From the NCBI RefSeq assembly GCF_009730915.1, contig NC_052472.1, positions 1,302,001 through 1,366,000 of the forward strand: a stretch of DNA of 64,000 nt. The letters run 5' to 3'. The notes under the pieces were generated by a model. The model was not told where the DNA came from. It ran no database searches and saw only the letters and a program-made list of their open reading frames with translations. The DNA comes from Dioscorea cayenensis subsp. rotundata. Lineage: Eukaryota > Streptophyta > Magnoliopsida > Dioscoreales > Dioscoreaceae. This document shows, piece after piece, positions 9,812-22,340 of this stretch. The first letter of the stretch is position 1. Every line of letters starts with the position of its first letter. A program made the position numbers and the translations under genes.

Positions 9812-12800
9812 TCACTGAGCTTCCAAAAGCCTCGCTCGAACTAAATCGGGATTCACCGAGTTGTTTATACTGTAAGACACACAACACAAATGTTAGCTTT
9901 GCAAAGTAAACTGATTATCGAGCCTACACGGAAACATCATTAGAAACACTGAATCATTGAACATATGAGATGATATTGGTAGAATGGGAATAGTAAACTT
10001 TGCAAGCACATTATCGGTTGTCTTGGAGAAATGTCAGGCCAAGAATTTTCATAGTATTACTCTTGATTATGCAAGACAGAAATAACGGTCATAATGTTAA
10101 ATACGAATTCTCATTTGGGCTTTTGTAAAATACTTGCCTGTAAAGAAAATCTCCTGTGGTTTCAGTTTTCTTGCTAATCCAATCTGGAACCAATTCTTCT
10201 AACAATCTCAGTTGCTCTTCTACTTCACCTAAAATTGCAGAAGCAAAATGTGAATGTAAACAATTGATACAGAATTAACCAAAACAAGAATAACATGCAC
10301 AAGGAGGAGCTGATCAGGATTATATAATTTTACGTGAATCCTCAATCTCGAGGTCAATTGTGATTATCTTGTGGATGAGCTCCTTCTTAGTGATAAAAGA
10401 ACAATTGACTGATCTAAATATGAGTTTGATCATATTGAAGAGATTTGGCAAACAAGCCAACGTTTCTTGGCGCTTCTCAGACCCTGTCTGCCTCATCTGT
10501 TGATCCTTGATTTCACTATCACAAACCTGGAAATCCAGACATTAAGTTAATTATTTGAAAGGAAAGAGCAAAAAAGATATATAACTATTACACCGTAAGC
10601 AAATCACTGCCCCGCTTATTGCCAATTCATACCATCAAGAAAAAAATTGCCCCCTTGATGTTGTGAAGGGCAAGAGGAAAGTTCATAACAGAGACGTGAC
10701 AGAACAATTATTAAGTTAGAAGATGGCCCTAAAGTAGAAATTTCACAAATTTGATCAGCAAGTGTTCCAAAATGAAAATTTTTCTTGAATAAGATGAAGT
10801 TATAACTCTAACCCTGCATAGGTGCCACAGAGTTTTCTGATTCCCAAAGAACCATTATTGTATGAACAGGAATCTGTTTGAAAATCCAAATATCTTATTA
10901 GCTAAGTCATACACTGCCCGGACTATACAACAATTGTTCTCATAAACTAACATCCTTTGATCAATAATACAATTTGGTAAAGAAGCAGGAAAGTGATCAA
11001 TTAAGAGGAAACCACTGCATTTCTAATCAAGTCTGGAATGAGGATTTTTGCGATCACTCACCAAATAGTTTGGACAATATTTATTAAGTGTTCGCCACAC
11101 AAATGAAAACAAATCACTAGAAGGCACATACTGTATGCATTTGGGTTGTGGGAGATTGGCTAATTACCTCATCAGTTAGACATCTTTTAGCAGTTGTCTT
11201 TTCACAAAAAGATTTGACTCTACCATCCTGTTCACCTGACTGAACTAAGTATGACACATCCCCATCAGTATTTGCTGGTGAATAGATTAGTGACCTACGA
11301 ACTGAACCAGAAACCTTAGCTTCAGTTACAAAGCCTCCTCCCTCAATAACCGGCTTCTCATTTGGAGTAAGCAAAGCTCTTTTAGGTGTCTGCAGTGCAG
11401 GAGTCTCCACCCTCAACTCATCTGAGTTAATAAAAGATTTTGTAGGAGTGCCCTCAGAAAATTTGGAACCAGTCAACTGATTTGGAATGCATATCATGTG
11501 AGAAGAATTGATGGTGGAAACAAAAGTTATATTATCCTTCTTCTGTGGACTTCTGCTGAATGCAGCAGTCTCATCATCAGGCTTAATAGAGTCCAATGAA
11601 TCAGGGTTAGCAAGTTGCTGAGTTTTGAGTGTTTCTGGGATGACAACTTTGCCAGAGAACTGCTTATGGAATGATGAAAGAATAAAAGATGTACTTGACA
11701 CAGAATCAACGTTGCCAAAACTTTGCAAAGGTGGTACTGTTGCTGATCTCTCAGTCAATTTGTTTATGAGAGTGGTATCTTTTCTTTGGTCAAATGGGTC
11801 TGGAAGAATGGCCTCTGGAACATCAGCAACCTGTTGGCATAAATCTTGGTTGTCATAAATAAATATTCAATTGTGACATGCATGCTAAAGAGGCACACCA
11901 ACAGATTGCCATGAAAACCATTACGCAGATACGGCAATAATAACCAAGTGCAATCTAACCAACAAAAACCTAGTGATTCACATGGATCTTCCTTAATTTC
12001 TCTGATTCCAAAATTTTTTTATAAGAATAATATGATAAAAAAGGTATGAGACATAAAAGAAATAAAAGAAAGATAATACAAAAACAGTGAAAAGTTGAGC
12101 TTTAACAAAGTCAAACTTAGGCCTAGGAAATCACTGCTCCAGTCTGTTCAATTCAATTTGACTCTGCACAAGTTTGAGCCAAAACCAGAAGACCCAATTT
12201 TTGCTAGGTCTATTAGCAACCTGAATTTGAGCTACTCACTCAAATCAGAGATCACAGCCCACAACAATAACATTCAAATGACATATTTAGTTTTCTTTAC
12301 TGCTGAAGCACCAGATATACAACTGACAAACTAACAACCCTGAGACCAACAAAATGTGCGTTTTACAAGAATATGGTTGCGGCAAAGGATGCTTTGATCA
12401 TATCTTGTGTTTGGCATGGTTGCTAAGTAAACTAATAAAATAAGCAAGAAATTTAGTCTTTTTGAAACAACAGATCAAGGAGTTCCAGGCAGAAGAAATC
12501 ACTTACATCAAGACAGTATTACATCAACCGAATTCAATCCACCATAACTGGCTTTCAAGGTTGTGAATAGTAATCTTCTTGCACCATTCAGATGAAAAAC
12601 TTTTCATGTGTGAGGTCTACATCACCTCATGTACTTAAAATCTATTTATTACAAAATTTAAATATTTTTTGCTCACAATCAGTCACTTCGTTGGGCATAA
12701 GCAAAGAAAGTCCAAAAGATATGGTTTCTTAAAAGAAATTTCAGAGAATTATATGATGATTCATAATGTTAGCTGTAGATGGCCACCTACATTTCTTATA

Positions 12801-14688
12801 GTCTTGAAGCTAAAGATAAATTAGGAAAGACTATTTCAGGTTACTGGGTCAAGTGGAAAGAGTTACTGAAAAACATAGCAGAAAGAAAAAGATACTGAGT
12901 ACTATAACCAGCTAAATGCTGTGGTCTCCACCTCAAACGCAATATGGCAAGACTAAAAGAAAACTAATATTAAACGCCAAATGACAAGAAACTAATCACC
13001 CAAAAGCATTGAGAAAACCTAGGCTAGTGAACACTTGAAAAGGTTCTATTTGCTATAAGGTTTTCAAATGTAGCAAATAACAAAGTTTCAAAAGCAGTGT
13101 AGGATATAATACAATATTAACCATGTAGGAAAAAAGAAAAGAAAAGTAGTCCTAGATGTGACAAAACATAATGAGAAGGGGTTCCTAACAATCAGCATAC
13201 ATCGCAAATGGCTATTTTCTTTCTTCCCATCCATAGGATGTTATCTAATAACAAAAATAATTTAGATCATTTTCAATTGGTAAGCGCAATACATAAATGC
13301 ATGTGTCATCAGAATATGCAAGAAACTCTAAACAAATAATAATCCATTTTTATTCCTTTAGCTCACCTCGCAGAATGTTTCACATTATGGCATGCAACCT
13401 CAAAATATAAAGTGAAATTTAGCAATGCTCCATAGCACATGTCTATGATCAGAACCTAACACTAAAATCCATATACACTTGGGCCCCCGGTACTGTTTGG
13501 CATAGGCTTGTATATTTTCCTCAAGCAATACAGTATCTTGCCCTCTATTTATGAGGACACTTCTAATGCGGCATCAATGACATTTTCATTAAATTTTCAT
13601 AATTCAATCCATTTTGGCAATTATTGACAGAAATAGCATATAACGTTCTAATTACCATCAGAGCTGACTTCAAGGCCAAACTTTAGTTGCGGAACTTAAT
13701 AAATAGCATGAAGCGAAGATGGAAAATAAATAAATAAAATAAGAGTCAGATCACGAGTATGAAATGAAGTATGGAGAACAATACCTCTGGTTGAGCATTA
13801 AAAAAGTCCTTGAGCTTTGAATTAAAGGCTTCAGATAAAGCAGCAAATGCAGATTTGGCAGGATCAGAAGGACAGTCCACAATATGTAAAAGCAGAGTGA
13901 TCTTCAAGTCCTGCTTCATGCACAAACTTGAAACTTCATGGACAAGTACCTTCTCCATCTGAATCGCCTCAGGAAATAAATATTTCATCTGTGCAAGATG
14001 ATTGCTTAAGAACTTCCTGTGAAAAGAAAGAAAACTCATCCTTCATTTGACAATCATATTTCTTCAGGTGAGTGCAACTCACAATTCATGGTACCTTTTT
14101 GTCAGTATCTCCACTTGAGTGGAAATATTTTGGAAGGTCGTTGCCATTTTGCATAAGTTAAGCAGTCTTATAGAACATACCATTCCATTAAAAAGGTCAG
14201 CCAGTGTTTTGCACCTGAAGTGAAAAGAAAGGTCTTATACTAGTTTTAGCAGCTAAAATGCATATAAGAAAAAAGAAAACCTCATGTCATGTTACACACT
14301 TCTCTGGAATATCAACAGCTTCATGTACTGGTGATCTTCTCTCACCACACATATATCTCTCAGAATATTCTGAGATGGCAGGACCTTTGGTGCTATCATC
14401 TGCATAATCTGTAGTAGTTGGTTCAATGATATGATCATGACTCTGAAAATTTTCAGATAAATGCTTCATCCTCGAAGAATAACCGATTTCCTTTCCCTTG
14501 ATCCTCCACTCAGGTTTTTCTGGCGTTTGAGATACCAAGGTTTTTTCTGACTTGTCATTTTCATCAATTCCCATGATCTTTGTAGCTGTTGGTCCAGTGT
14601 CATTCTTTTTTGCCTCGCCAGTATGTGCTTTTTTACACCTGAACTTGATTGAAGTTTGTGTGGATTGCTCAGTTCTATCATTCTCCAT
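9812..14688 (-). CDS. CDT1: CDT1-like DNA replication licensing factor
   Basis: CDT1 loads the MCM2-7 helicase at replication origins with ORC and CDC6 in the nucleus. Coding exons on the minus strand are 14688-14300, 14214-14095, 14016-13785, 11830-11168, 10526-10334, 10228-10138 and 9869-9812. Together they total 1746 nt (581 aa) with all phases agreeing. Residues about 127-247 hold the geminin-binding-type domain, with CKTLADLFNGMVCSIRLL, FQNISTQVEILTKR and HLAQMKYLFPEAI. Residues about 469-581 hold the C-terminal winged-helix domain, with CLPNLFNMIKLIF, ITKKELIHKI and a terminal VRARLLEAQ. The linker is Ser/Thr-rich with several TP sites, as expected of a regulated licensing factor. A 5'UTR exon ends at 15713. 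The sixth intron starts with GC (AG|GCAAGT at 10138/10137). A short extra exon between 11168 and 10526 cannot be excluded. Confidence 0.9.
11831..13784 (-). other. large intron 3 of CDT1
   Basis: This is a 1954-bp intron between the exon ending in NAQPE (donor GTATTG) and the exon beginning VADVPEAILPDPF (acceptor CAACAG). It is moderately AT-rich. I see no inverted ends, no protein frame and no RNA gene inside it. The plus-strand open frame at 12095-12334 lacks support and is a chance frame. Confidence 0.7.
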
Positions 14689-14692
14689 GTTA

Positions 14693-15986
14693 CTGAAAAA
14701 CTGGCATGGAAAAGGTTGGAAAAAAAAATTCATTCAAAATTTGTGACATAAATATAAAAATAGTTTCTGTAGATGTAATACACAACATGTATGGAAGCTT
14801 GTTAATGTTGCATACTCAAGAAATGCACTTTCATAATAAGTGATGCAGTCTAACAAATCAAAGCACTTAGGGTTCTCGGGACAGACTATTCCAGTCACAG
14901 AACTGTTAAACACCCACATACGTCATCATTTTTAACACTATAAAGAAAACAAGTTTTACCTGGCTCATACTCATATGCAGCTCTTAATTGAATAACCCAA
15001 AAATCTAAAACTGCATCACTCGAAAATAAAAAATTTAGGCTACTCACTGGATCATGCTCCTAGTTTTACTGATTCCAATAAAATCCTATATCAAGAAACA
15101 TCAGCTATCTAGGTTCTCATACTATCCAAGAATAAGTTAAATTTCCACAAGTACTATTTCTCAAGACTCCAGATCCACAAAATCTGTCAATAAATGAATT
15201 ATACTTCCTTCTGATCACTAATTTATCAGTGAACCATGACTCAATGGTCATATATATAAGTTGCAAAAAAGAAAACTAATAATTAAAATGAAATTTGGTT
15301 AAAAAAATTCTTTTTAAAGCTGACAAGAAGAGAACTTCTAATTTAGACAACAATGCTTAGAAGCTTATTGTTGCGATACAAAAAATTCTTAGCAAAGAAA
15401 GAGCAAGAAAACAAGCATCAACAGCTCAAAAACATGTCTTGTAGCCAGTGATTTCTACCACAAATCAAGCTATCAATATAAAATTTCAAGATTTACTGTT
15501 GGAAATCCAAGCTTCCTAGGTCGATCCTTGAAATCAAGATCGCTCAAGACCAAGAGTTCCAAAATGAACCAGAGAACTCAAAAACTACTCAAATTCAAGG
15601 AAAAAAAAATGGGAAATCCACTGGCGTAAACATCGAAAAAGCACTTATAGATACTGGCATTGAATGCAATACGAAAATTCAGAGAGATTTGATAGGAGAC
15701 GAGAAAGCAAACCTGAAATCCTGATCGGATTTAGGGTTAGGGCATCGACGTCGAGAAACGTTAGAGCTGAGATTGAATCGGAGGGAATTGTAGATATGAA
15801 AGGTCAATATGGAAAAGACGAAATTGTCCTCCTAATCTGAGGGATTTTTGTCCGCTTCATTATTTATAAATTTTTTTTTGGTTTAATGTCAAATTATCAA
15901 TTATAAAATTTTAAATATATAATTAAATTTTAATTAAACTGAAGAAATTAACCGAACAGAATTTTTAACTAGAAATTTGCACATAC

Positions 15987-16022
<36 letters not shown>

Positions 16023-16522
16023 CAATCATATATATTTTTTTATATATGGTTTTTAACAAATAGACAATAAAAAGAGAAAATAAGAGCATGCACAGACAAG
16101 AAAAGAAACTCATGAGGACCCAAATGTTAATTGACTTTGTTGTAAGAATTTATTTATTTAAATATATATATATATATATTATATATTAATAAATTGAATT
16201 CATCTAAGATTTACAATAAAAAAAAATATTTACCGAGATAGTATAGAACAAAATTTGAAAGTACAAGGGGCAATACGTAAAAAAAATTATTAAACGAAGT
16301 TTTTCATAAAAAATAGGGAATAATAAGTAATTAAAAACTTTCAAGGGAGTGATAAGTAAAACTTCATGTTGCTGATCTCGAGGAAATTTGGACATGATCG
16401 GACCGTTGTTTTCGCCAAAAACCCCAGAAAGAGTTCCTTTCTCCAACCCAGTCAATCTCCATTCGAACAATCCCTTCTTCGGATGATTGCTTGAAAAGAA
16501 TCGATTGCTCGATTTTCTCGAT
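14693..16522. promoter_or_regulatory. 5'UTR intron of CDT1 and shared divergent promoter region
   Basis: CDT1 reads left from a 5'UTR exon whose donor is at 15713/15712; the leader intron spans about 14693-15712. The 141-aa gene reads right from a leader exon ending at 16522 (AT|GTAAGC). Both transcripts therefore start from the intervening stretch, about 15.8-16.38 kb. It contains CATA and TA microsatellites (15985-16022) and a run of AT-rich DNA. A TTTTCGCCAAAAA element at about 16408-16420 resembles an E2F core (TTTGGCGA on the other strand), but its last base departs from the strict consensus, so it is noted only. Confidence 0.5.
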
Positions 16523-17184
16523 GTAAGCATTCAAATGCATTCATGCTCTTCGTGTTTCTGGTATCAAAATTTTAGTTTTGGTCGATCCTGGTGTTGTTTT
16601 GTGTTCTAATTGTTTGTTTTTGTTAGGGTTTTGGTTTGGATGAACATTTTGAAGTGATTTGATTGCATTGGTGCTTGTTCTTCTGATTTTAGGTTATTCT
16701 TGTTTTTCTGATTTGATTGTATTTATATTTCTTGTAATTGTTTCTTTTTTTCTGATTTTGTTGACCCTAATTGATTTGGATGAACATTTTGTTTGTTTTT
16801 GTTAGGGTTTCGGTTTCTGATTTGAGTCACTCTTGGTGTTTGTTTTTCTGATTTGGTTGACCCTTATTGATTTCGTCTCGTCTACTGGAAATATAGCGTT
16901 CTTGTAGGTTGAAATTTCGATCAAAGATTTCTCTTTTGTTTGCTTCTCTTTCGATCCATTTCAGCATCTTGTTGGAATGCCTGCCATTGTGATCATACGC
17001 TCTGCAATTCTTCTTGCGTCTTTGACTGATTTCTTGGAAAAGCATTAAAATTTTTGTTTTGATTTTGATTGTTGGTTTGTTGCCTGTGTTGCTTTATTTT
17101 ATTTCAAATGAAAGAATATTACAAGAGGTATTGATGAAACGCATTCATCTCTTGCAGGCGACAAATGCGTTATTAGAAGTAATA

Positions 17185-19047
17185 ATGGGTATGTCGGAGG
17201 ATTTAACATGTGCTGGAAGTGCAGGACTCGAAGATGCTCAGTGGCTCTCATCACTCTCTGAGCCTGAGCTCGTAAGTCTTATATTTTAAACAATGTCGCT
17301 TTGCCTGTAGTTTGGTCTATATGTCACTCGATTTGTGGTTTTGGGGAACTCGGTTTCCTTTTGACGCTTTCATCTTACATTGAAGTTGAGGGTTCAGTCA
17401 TTCTCCACACTATATAGCAACCATTTGAATGTGGTCTCTTACAAGAGAATCTGTTTTCATGTTCTGCAGGATCTGTTGGTATGCTTGAAAGAACTGGTAA
17501 TCAAACGTGCAAAACATGCAGGAATCAAGGACCTAGGTGAAAGATTTGATTTGAGGATGCTTCGGGTTCTTGGTATGCTTGGTTCATTATTACCTGCTTG
17601 ATGCATTCATTTGTTTTAAATGAAACTGTAATATGTTACATATGTTAGCCTTTATACTGTGTGTATATATTTATAGGATGATGAATCGGGAGAGTTGCTA
17701 TGCTTCATGAATCAGCATTTGACTGATGAACTAAGCTTTTTATATTTCTTTAATAATATATTTTGATGATATGACAGATGAGAAATTGTTATAATGTGTT
17801 GCATCATTATAGAATATGTCAGACAATGATAATGTTGTATGATTTTGAGAAAGTTTCTGGTAAAGTTCATCAAACACTTGGCAATGATGTTCATCAAATG
17901 TCAAGCAAAACAAGTTACGCCATACTTTTAAAGCGACCTATGTTAATAACCAGAACAGCTGTGTGAAGAACAGCTTATCTTTACTGATAAATTAAGTTAT
18001 AAGTAATATAAAAAGTTTCGATAAACTCTTGATTTGCATAACAATCATGCTGAAGCCTATGTTGATAAAAGTTATTTCTGCAAGGATGACATGTTTGGCT
18101 ATAATTGCAAAATGCAATATTGATCTGTTTCTTACCCATTTCAACAGGGAGTATCTTAGTCGAATATCTTAAAGAGCGCACACAAAGTATGTCGGAGTTG
18201 CCAAATATTTTGACACTGTTAAGTCATTGTGGCTTGGCTAATCTGGACAATAAGAAAATTGGCTCTGTGGCGTGTTCTGAAGATAACAATCTTGCTTGTG
18301 CAACTCCAAGACGGAAACGAATGTGGGAAGGGTAAGCAGTCTGTAGATAGTTAATACCATTGGAAATTAGATATATGAACAACTGTTTTTGTGAGTTCAA
18401 GATCATCTTCCTTCCATCTCCCCTTTTTCCCTATAAATGCGCTTTTTGACTAATTCTTTTAGCCTTCTCCATTTGAACACACTTCAATTGATAAACCAAA
18501 TCCTTTTTTTTGGCCATGTATGTAGATTGTCAGATCTTATTCTCTCCATTTTCTTCTTGGTGTTGTTTGAATTAAGCGATGATAAATGCAGTGAAACTCC
18601 AATTAATTTGATTATCACCTTTTTGTTTCTATGAAGTATTTTCAAAACAAGAAATATGGCTGTCTGATTTTTCATGCACTTCCTTATGCTGATAACTGAT
18701 AAGTGAAGAACTTATGTATGAACAATGACAAGCTGTCAAGGGGGCAAGGTTTAAAGCCACTAATGGCCCCTAAACTAGATAAACCCATGCATTTTGGCCT
18801 TTTTAAGCTGGCATGGCAGATGATTTGTCAGACAATTGTCACATTATCCTGAGTCTACATGAGCCAATGGGGCAAAAACCTACAAGTTATGTTTTTACTT
18901 GATGGTTAAAATGAAATGTTCTCTTTCAAGATTTCTGTTATACTTTCTTGGGATCTCTTATATGACTAACATTACATTTTTACATTAATGTCCAGGTTAT
19001 CTGACAATCAACCTTCTAGTAGCAAGAAAAGAAAAACAGCCCTTTGA
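17185..19047 (+). CDS. 141-aa nuclear-type protein of unknown function
   Basis: Four coding exons (17185-17271, 17470-17572, 18148-18331, 18996-19047) join to 426 nt in one frame with GT-AG introns. A leader exon ends at 16522 and the second exon starts at 17158, after CTTGCAG. I do not recognise the family. The protein has an acidic N-terminus (EDAQWLSSLSEPEL), then an amphipathic helix-rich core (LLVCLKELVIKRAKHAG, LGERFDLRMLRVLG, ILVEYLKERT). The C-terminus is basic and Ser-rich, with PRRKRMWEG and SSSKKRKTAL, both resembling nuclear localisation signals. The start at 17185 is the first ATG of the frame within the second exon; a second ATG lies two codons later. The clean exon structure makes it a real gene, and its divergent pairing with CDT1 hints at, but does not show, co-expression. 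Confidence 0.8.
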
Positions 19048-19819
19048 CATGTCATGTTACCATTTTGGGCAAACGGAAGAAACCCTGGCCAGTCTTTTTC
19101 TTCATGAGGTCATTTGTTTTCAATCCAACAGCAAGCTGACAAACAGGGAATGATTCAAGATTTACATTGGTTTTATATCACACTTTTTGAGCATTTTGGT
19201 ATATAGTATTTCTGACAAATTTTTTTGTGTCTAAATTCTATAAATTTTGTAGCATAAGTTGGTAGGTGTTTTAGAATTGAATGCTTCATTGAATGAAAGT
19301 ATATGTCTTGGTGTGCCATTGGATCTGGACATCTCTACAGTATCAGAAGGCTAAAATAGTGAATAATTTGGGTTTTTTCTGGATCTATCATCACTTTCTT
19401 GGCAGATGGTCAATCATTTTTTATGCATTAATTGTGCATTGCTGAAGAATATTATTTTTGGTTTGGAGGAATCAATGAGAAGCATGTTGATGTTATTATT
19501 TTGTTTAATAGAGATATTTTTCTCATGATTTTTGGTCCATGGGTTTTGTGTTTTCTTTTTTATTTATTTATTTATTTATTTGTTTGTTTGACAATTTGTG
19601 TTTTCCTTTTGTTTCAAAGAAGATGGAGTTTTTAATTGTGAAAATAAATATTAACAAAAAATGTGGTGAAAGGTGGTATGTGTGAAGTCAAAGTCAACAT
19701 CTAGGGTTGTCAATTTTCCTTGACCTGACGGGAACCTTATTCTTTGTTTTGCTAGGGTAGGGGGTAAAATTTGGGAGAACAGGGTTGGGGCCAGAGTGGG
19801 GATTTAAATCTCATCGGGT

Positions 19820-20197
19820 TATAGGGTTTGGGTTTGTCGTTGAAGATATGATTTTAATATTATATATATATATAATATTAGAAAATTATTTATTTAAAAA
19901 AATATTATTGAAAAGTAATATGTTTTTGAGAAAAAAAAAATGATATGGGGAATTTTCAAATTAGGGTAATCCCCGGAGGGGTTAGGGATGAATTTGCCCT
20001 ACACGTGGGTTAGGGTTTGGTTTTGTCGTTGATGATATAATTTTAATATTATATATATATATAATATTAGAAAATTATTTATTAAAAAAATATTATTTAA
20101 AAGTAATATATTTTTGAAAAAAAAAATCGATATGGGGAATTTCCAAATTAGGGTAATCCCCGGAGGGGTTAGGGATGAATTTGCCCTACACGTGGGT
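19820..20197 (+). repeat. 189-bp tandem duplication
   Basis: Two head-to-tail copies of about 189 bp begin near the GTCGTTGA blocks at about 19836 and 20025. Both contain a TTTTAATATTATATATATA palindrome, AGAAAATTATTTATT, a GATATGGGGAATTT block, TTAGGGTAATCCCCGGAGG and TGAATTTGCCCTACACG. They differ by a few percent, mainly in A-run lengths. The duplication lies in a GGGTTAGGG-rich stretch (19700-20270) that resembles a non-autonomous transposon. Confidence 0.8.
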
Positions 20198-20841
20198 TCG
20201 GGGATGGGTCAAGGATGAGTTTGATAAGGGATGGGTCAAGAATGAGTTTGACAAGTCGGGGTTAGAGAATATATCCTTCAGTGAATCTCCGTCTCTTTGA
20301 CATGCAGCGTGTTGACATGCATGAAGAAAAAAATAAGTTGATTTTAGTGGCATTATGTTGTTTTTATTATTTTGAAAATGGTTATCATGTTCAGGGTTTG
20401 GATTGGCTTTATACAAAAATTTAAAACCATAAAAATGATAAAAATACAAATGTAACGTTATTGTTTTTAGTTTATATATATATATATATATGAAAAAATG
20501 ATATTGGTGGTGGAAAAACACTCTATCAGGGCATACATCTAATTAATATATTTTGAACAAATAACTAATTTGGTGCTATAAATAATTGAATAAAAGAGAG
20601 AAAAAGTAATAACTATGTAATAAAAAGAAATGAGAGAGGAAAAATGATTTTTTTTATTAAATTAGGAGTGAGTGTAATGGTTTTTTTTTTAACTTCTATT
20701 TATTAAGAAGCTCTTATACATAAATAAATAATAAAGTTACAGCATAATATGTCAATTAATGACGGCAAAAATCGTGACATCAATGTTTCTTAAATCTAGT
20801 TATAGTCAAGATTTTAGGGTAATATCATAAATATAAACCAA

Positions 20842-20845
<4 letters not shown>

Positions 20846-20899
<54 letters not shown>
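20846..20899 (+). repeat. (AAT)n microsatellite
   Basis: About 18 uninterrupted AAT/ATA units. It produces a poly-tyrosine open frame on the minus strand that is not a gene. Confidence 0.95.
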
Positions 20900-20904
<5 letters not shown>

Positions 20905-21395
20905 CTATTATATATATATATATATATTTGATAAAATATGATAAATGTATGTCCAATGAAGGATGTGTGTATATGAGGTAATGACAGCTCCCCGATGTGC
21001 CTGTCTCAGCTGACATGAAAATTGAAACTGCAAATTCATACTCACAATTGAGATTTTTTGGCATCAATGCTTCTATACGTTTTGAATTCGGGTAATGTGA
21101 GTTTAGCTATAATTTTTATAAAGTGTAACTAGTGCCAGGACAGCAAAGGCGGCAACTATTAGATATATCCCCTCACATGAAATACATATTTTTTTTTCCA
21201 ATATTCTTACATTAAATTTAGAGTGAATTATTACAATTCAAGAAAAAAAAAAGCACTGAAGCTATTATTTAGCCTTGTTTTTAAAAAAGAACATCACATT
21301 CACAAATCCATTTAAGATACCACAAAATGGCAAATAAATATATGATATATATATGGTCAAACAAACAAACAAAAAGAAGATGTGCGCATGGACAT

Positions 21396-21435
<40 letters not shown>

Positions 21436-21654
21436 TTCTTTTTTTAATGAAGTTAAGATAAGTTTATTAATGTGAGGAATATCTGGATATTCGCATAAAG
21501 ACAACATAAATTTGTATTTTTCCACATAGCCTTTTGTGCCTATCTTCTTAAATAAATTGTCCTTTTCTTGCATCCCCCATCCAAATAATAATAAACAAAT
21601 AAATAATGTAATTCTCTAATCTCATTTTGGGGTTTTAACAACATTATACCAAAC

Positions 21655-21860
21655 TGTTTATAGTCCAGCAGGACTTGATCCAATGGAGATTTAAAAGTCT
21701 TAAGTTCAAGTCCAGTTAAATGTAACAGTAGTTTATTTATTTTATTTTTTTGAGTTAGGGCCTATAGCCCCAAATTTAGTCATCGGGGTAAGGACGCATA
21801 AGATGGATGATTAATATCTGGCTATACTTGTCACATTGATCAAATAAATAAATAAATATT
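21655..21860 (+). repeat. SINE-like element with (AAAT)n tail
   Basis: The stretch starts with TAGTCCAGCAGGACTTGATCC, where an A box would be expected. It continues to AAGTTCAAGTCCAGTT, which is close to a B box (GGTTCGAATCC), and ends in CTTGTCACATTGATC followed by AAATAAATAAATAAAT. This is the layout of a tRNA-derived SINE. Target duplications were not identified, and the B box is degenerate. Confidence 0.4.
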
Positions 21861-21894
21861 TATAACTAAATTATAATATTCAAATCCATTAATT

Positions 21895-22340
21895 TTTAAA
21901 AAATTGTTCATATCATCACTCCAATTTTCTCGCTTAATAAAAAAAAATCTCTGACTATTTCATATCTCCAAATCTGACACCATCTGATAGTTTATTTTTC
22001 AATACTTTTATAAGAAATGCCCCTCAACGATTTTTAAAAAGAATTCACAAAATAGTATACAAGAAACTAAGATATTAAATATCAAAAATAAATATTAAAT
22101 TAAAAGCGTTACATTTTAAATAAAAACTTATGTAGTTATACGTAAACACACAATGTTAAGTAAAAAAATACACTTAATAAATAAGAAGTATATTTTATAA
22201 GTGAGGTAAAATTGGATTTTTAAATAAAATAAAGACTAAAAAATAAGTAAATTGAAAAAGAAAGGCTTGCAGAAGAAATTGAAATATCAGAGACTACAGG
22301 GGATATTTGAAAAGTTACAAGAAAAAATAAATATATTTAT
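21895..22340 (+). repeat. dispersed repeat, copy B
   Basis: This is the second copy of the element at about 295-745, in the same orientation. Block order is conserved from TTCATATCATCACTCC through TGATAGTTTATTTTTCA and AAGTATATTTTATAAGTGAGG to GGGGATATTTGAAAAGTTACAAG. Differences are scattered substitutions and small indels, so the two insertions are old. No coding capacity is present. Confidence 0.65.

Noticed and set aside
16380..16486. Short upstream open frames in the leader of the 141-aa gene (for example ATG at 16394)
   Set aside because: The transcription start is unknown, so it is unclear whether they are transcribed; not listed as features.
20825..21067. Minus-strand frame with a long tyrosine run
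   Set aside because: It is a translation of the AAT microsatellite.
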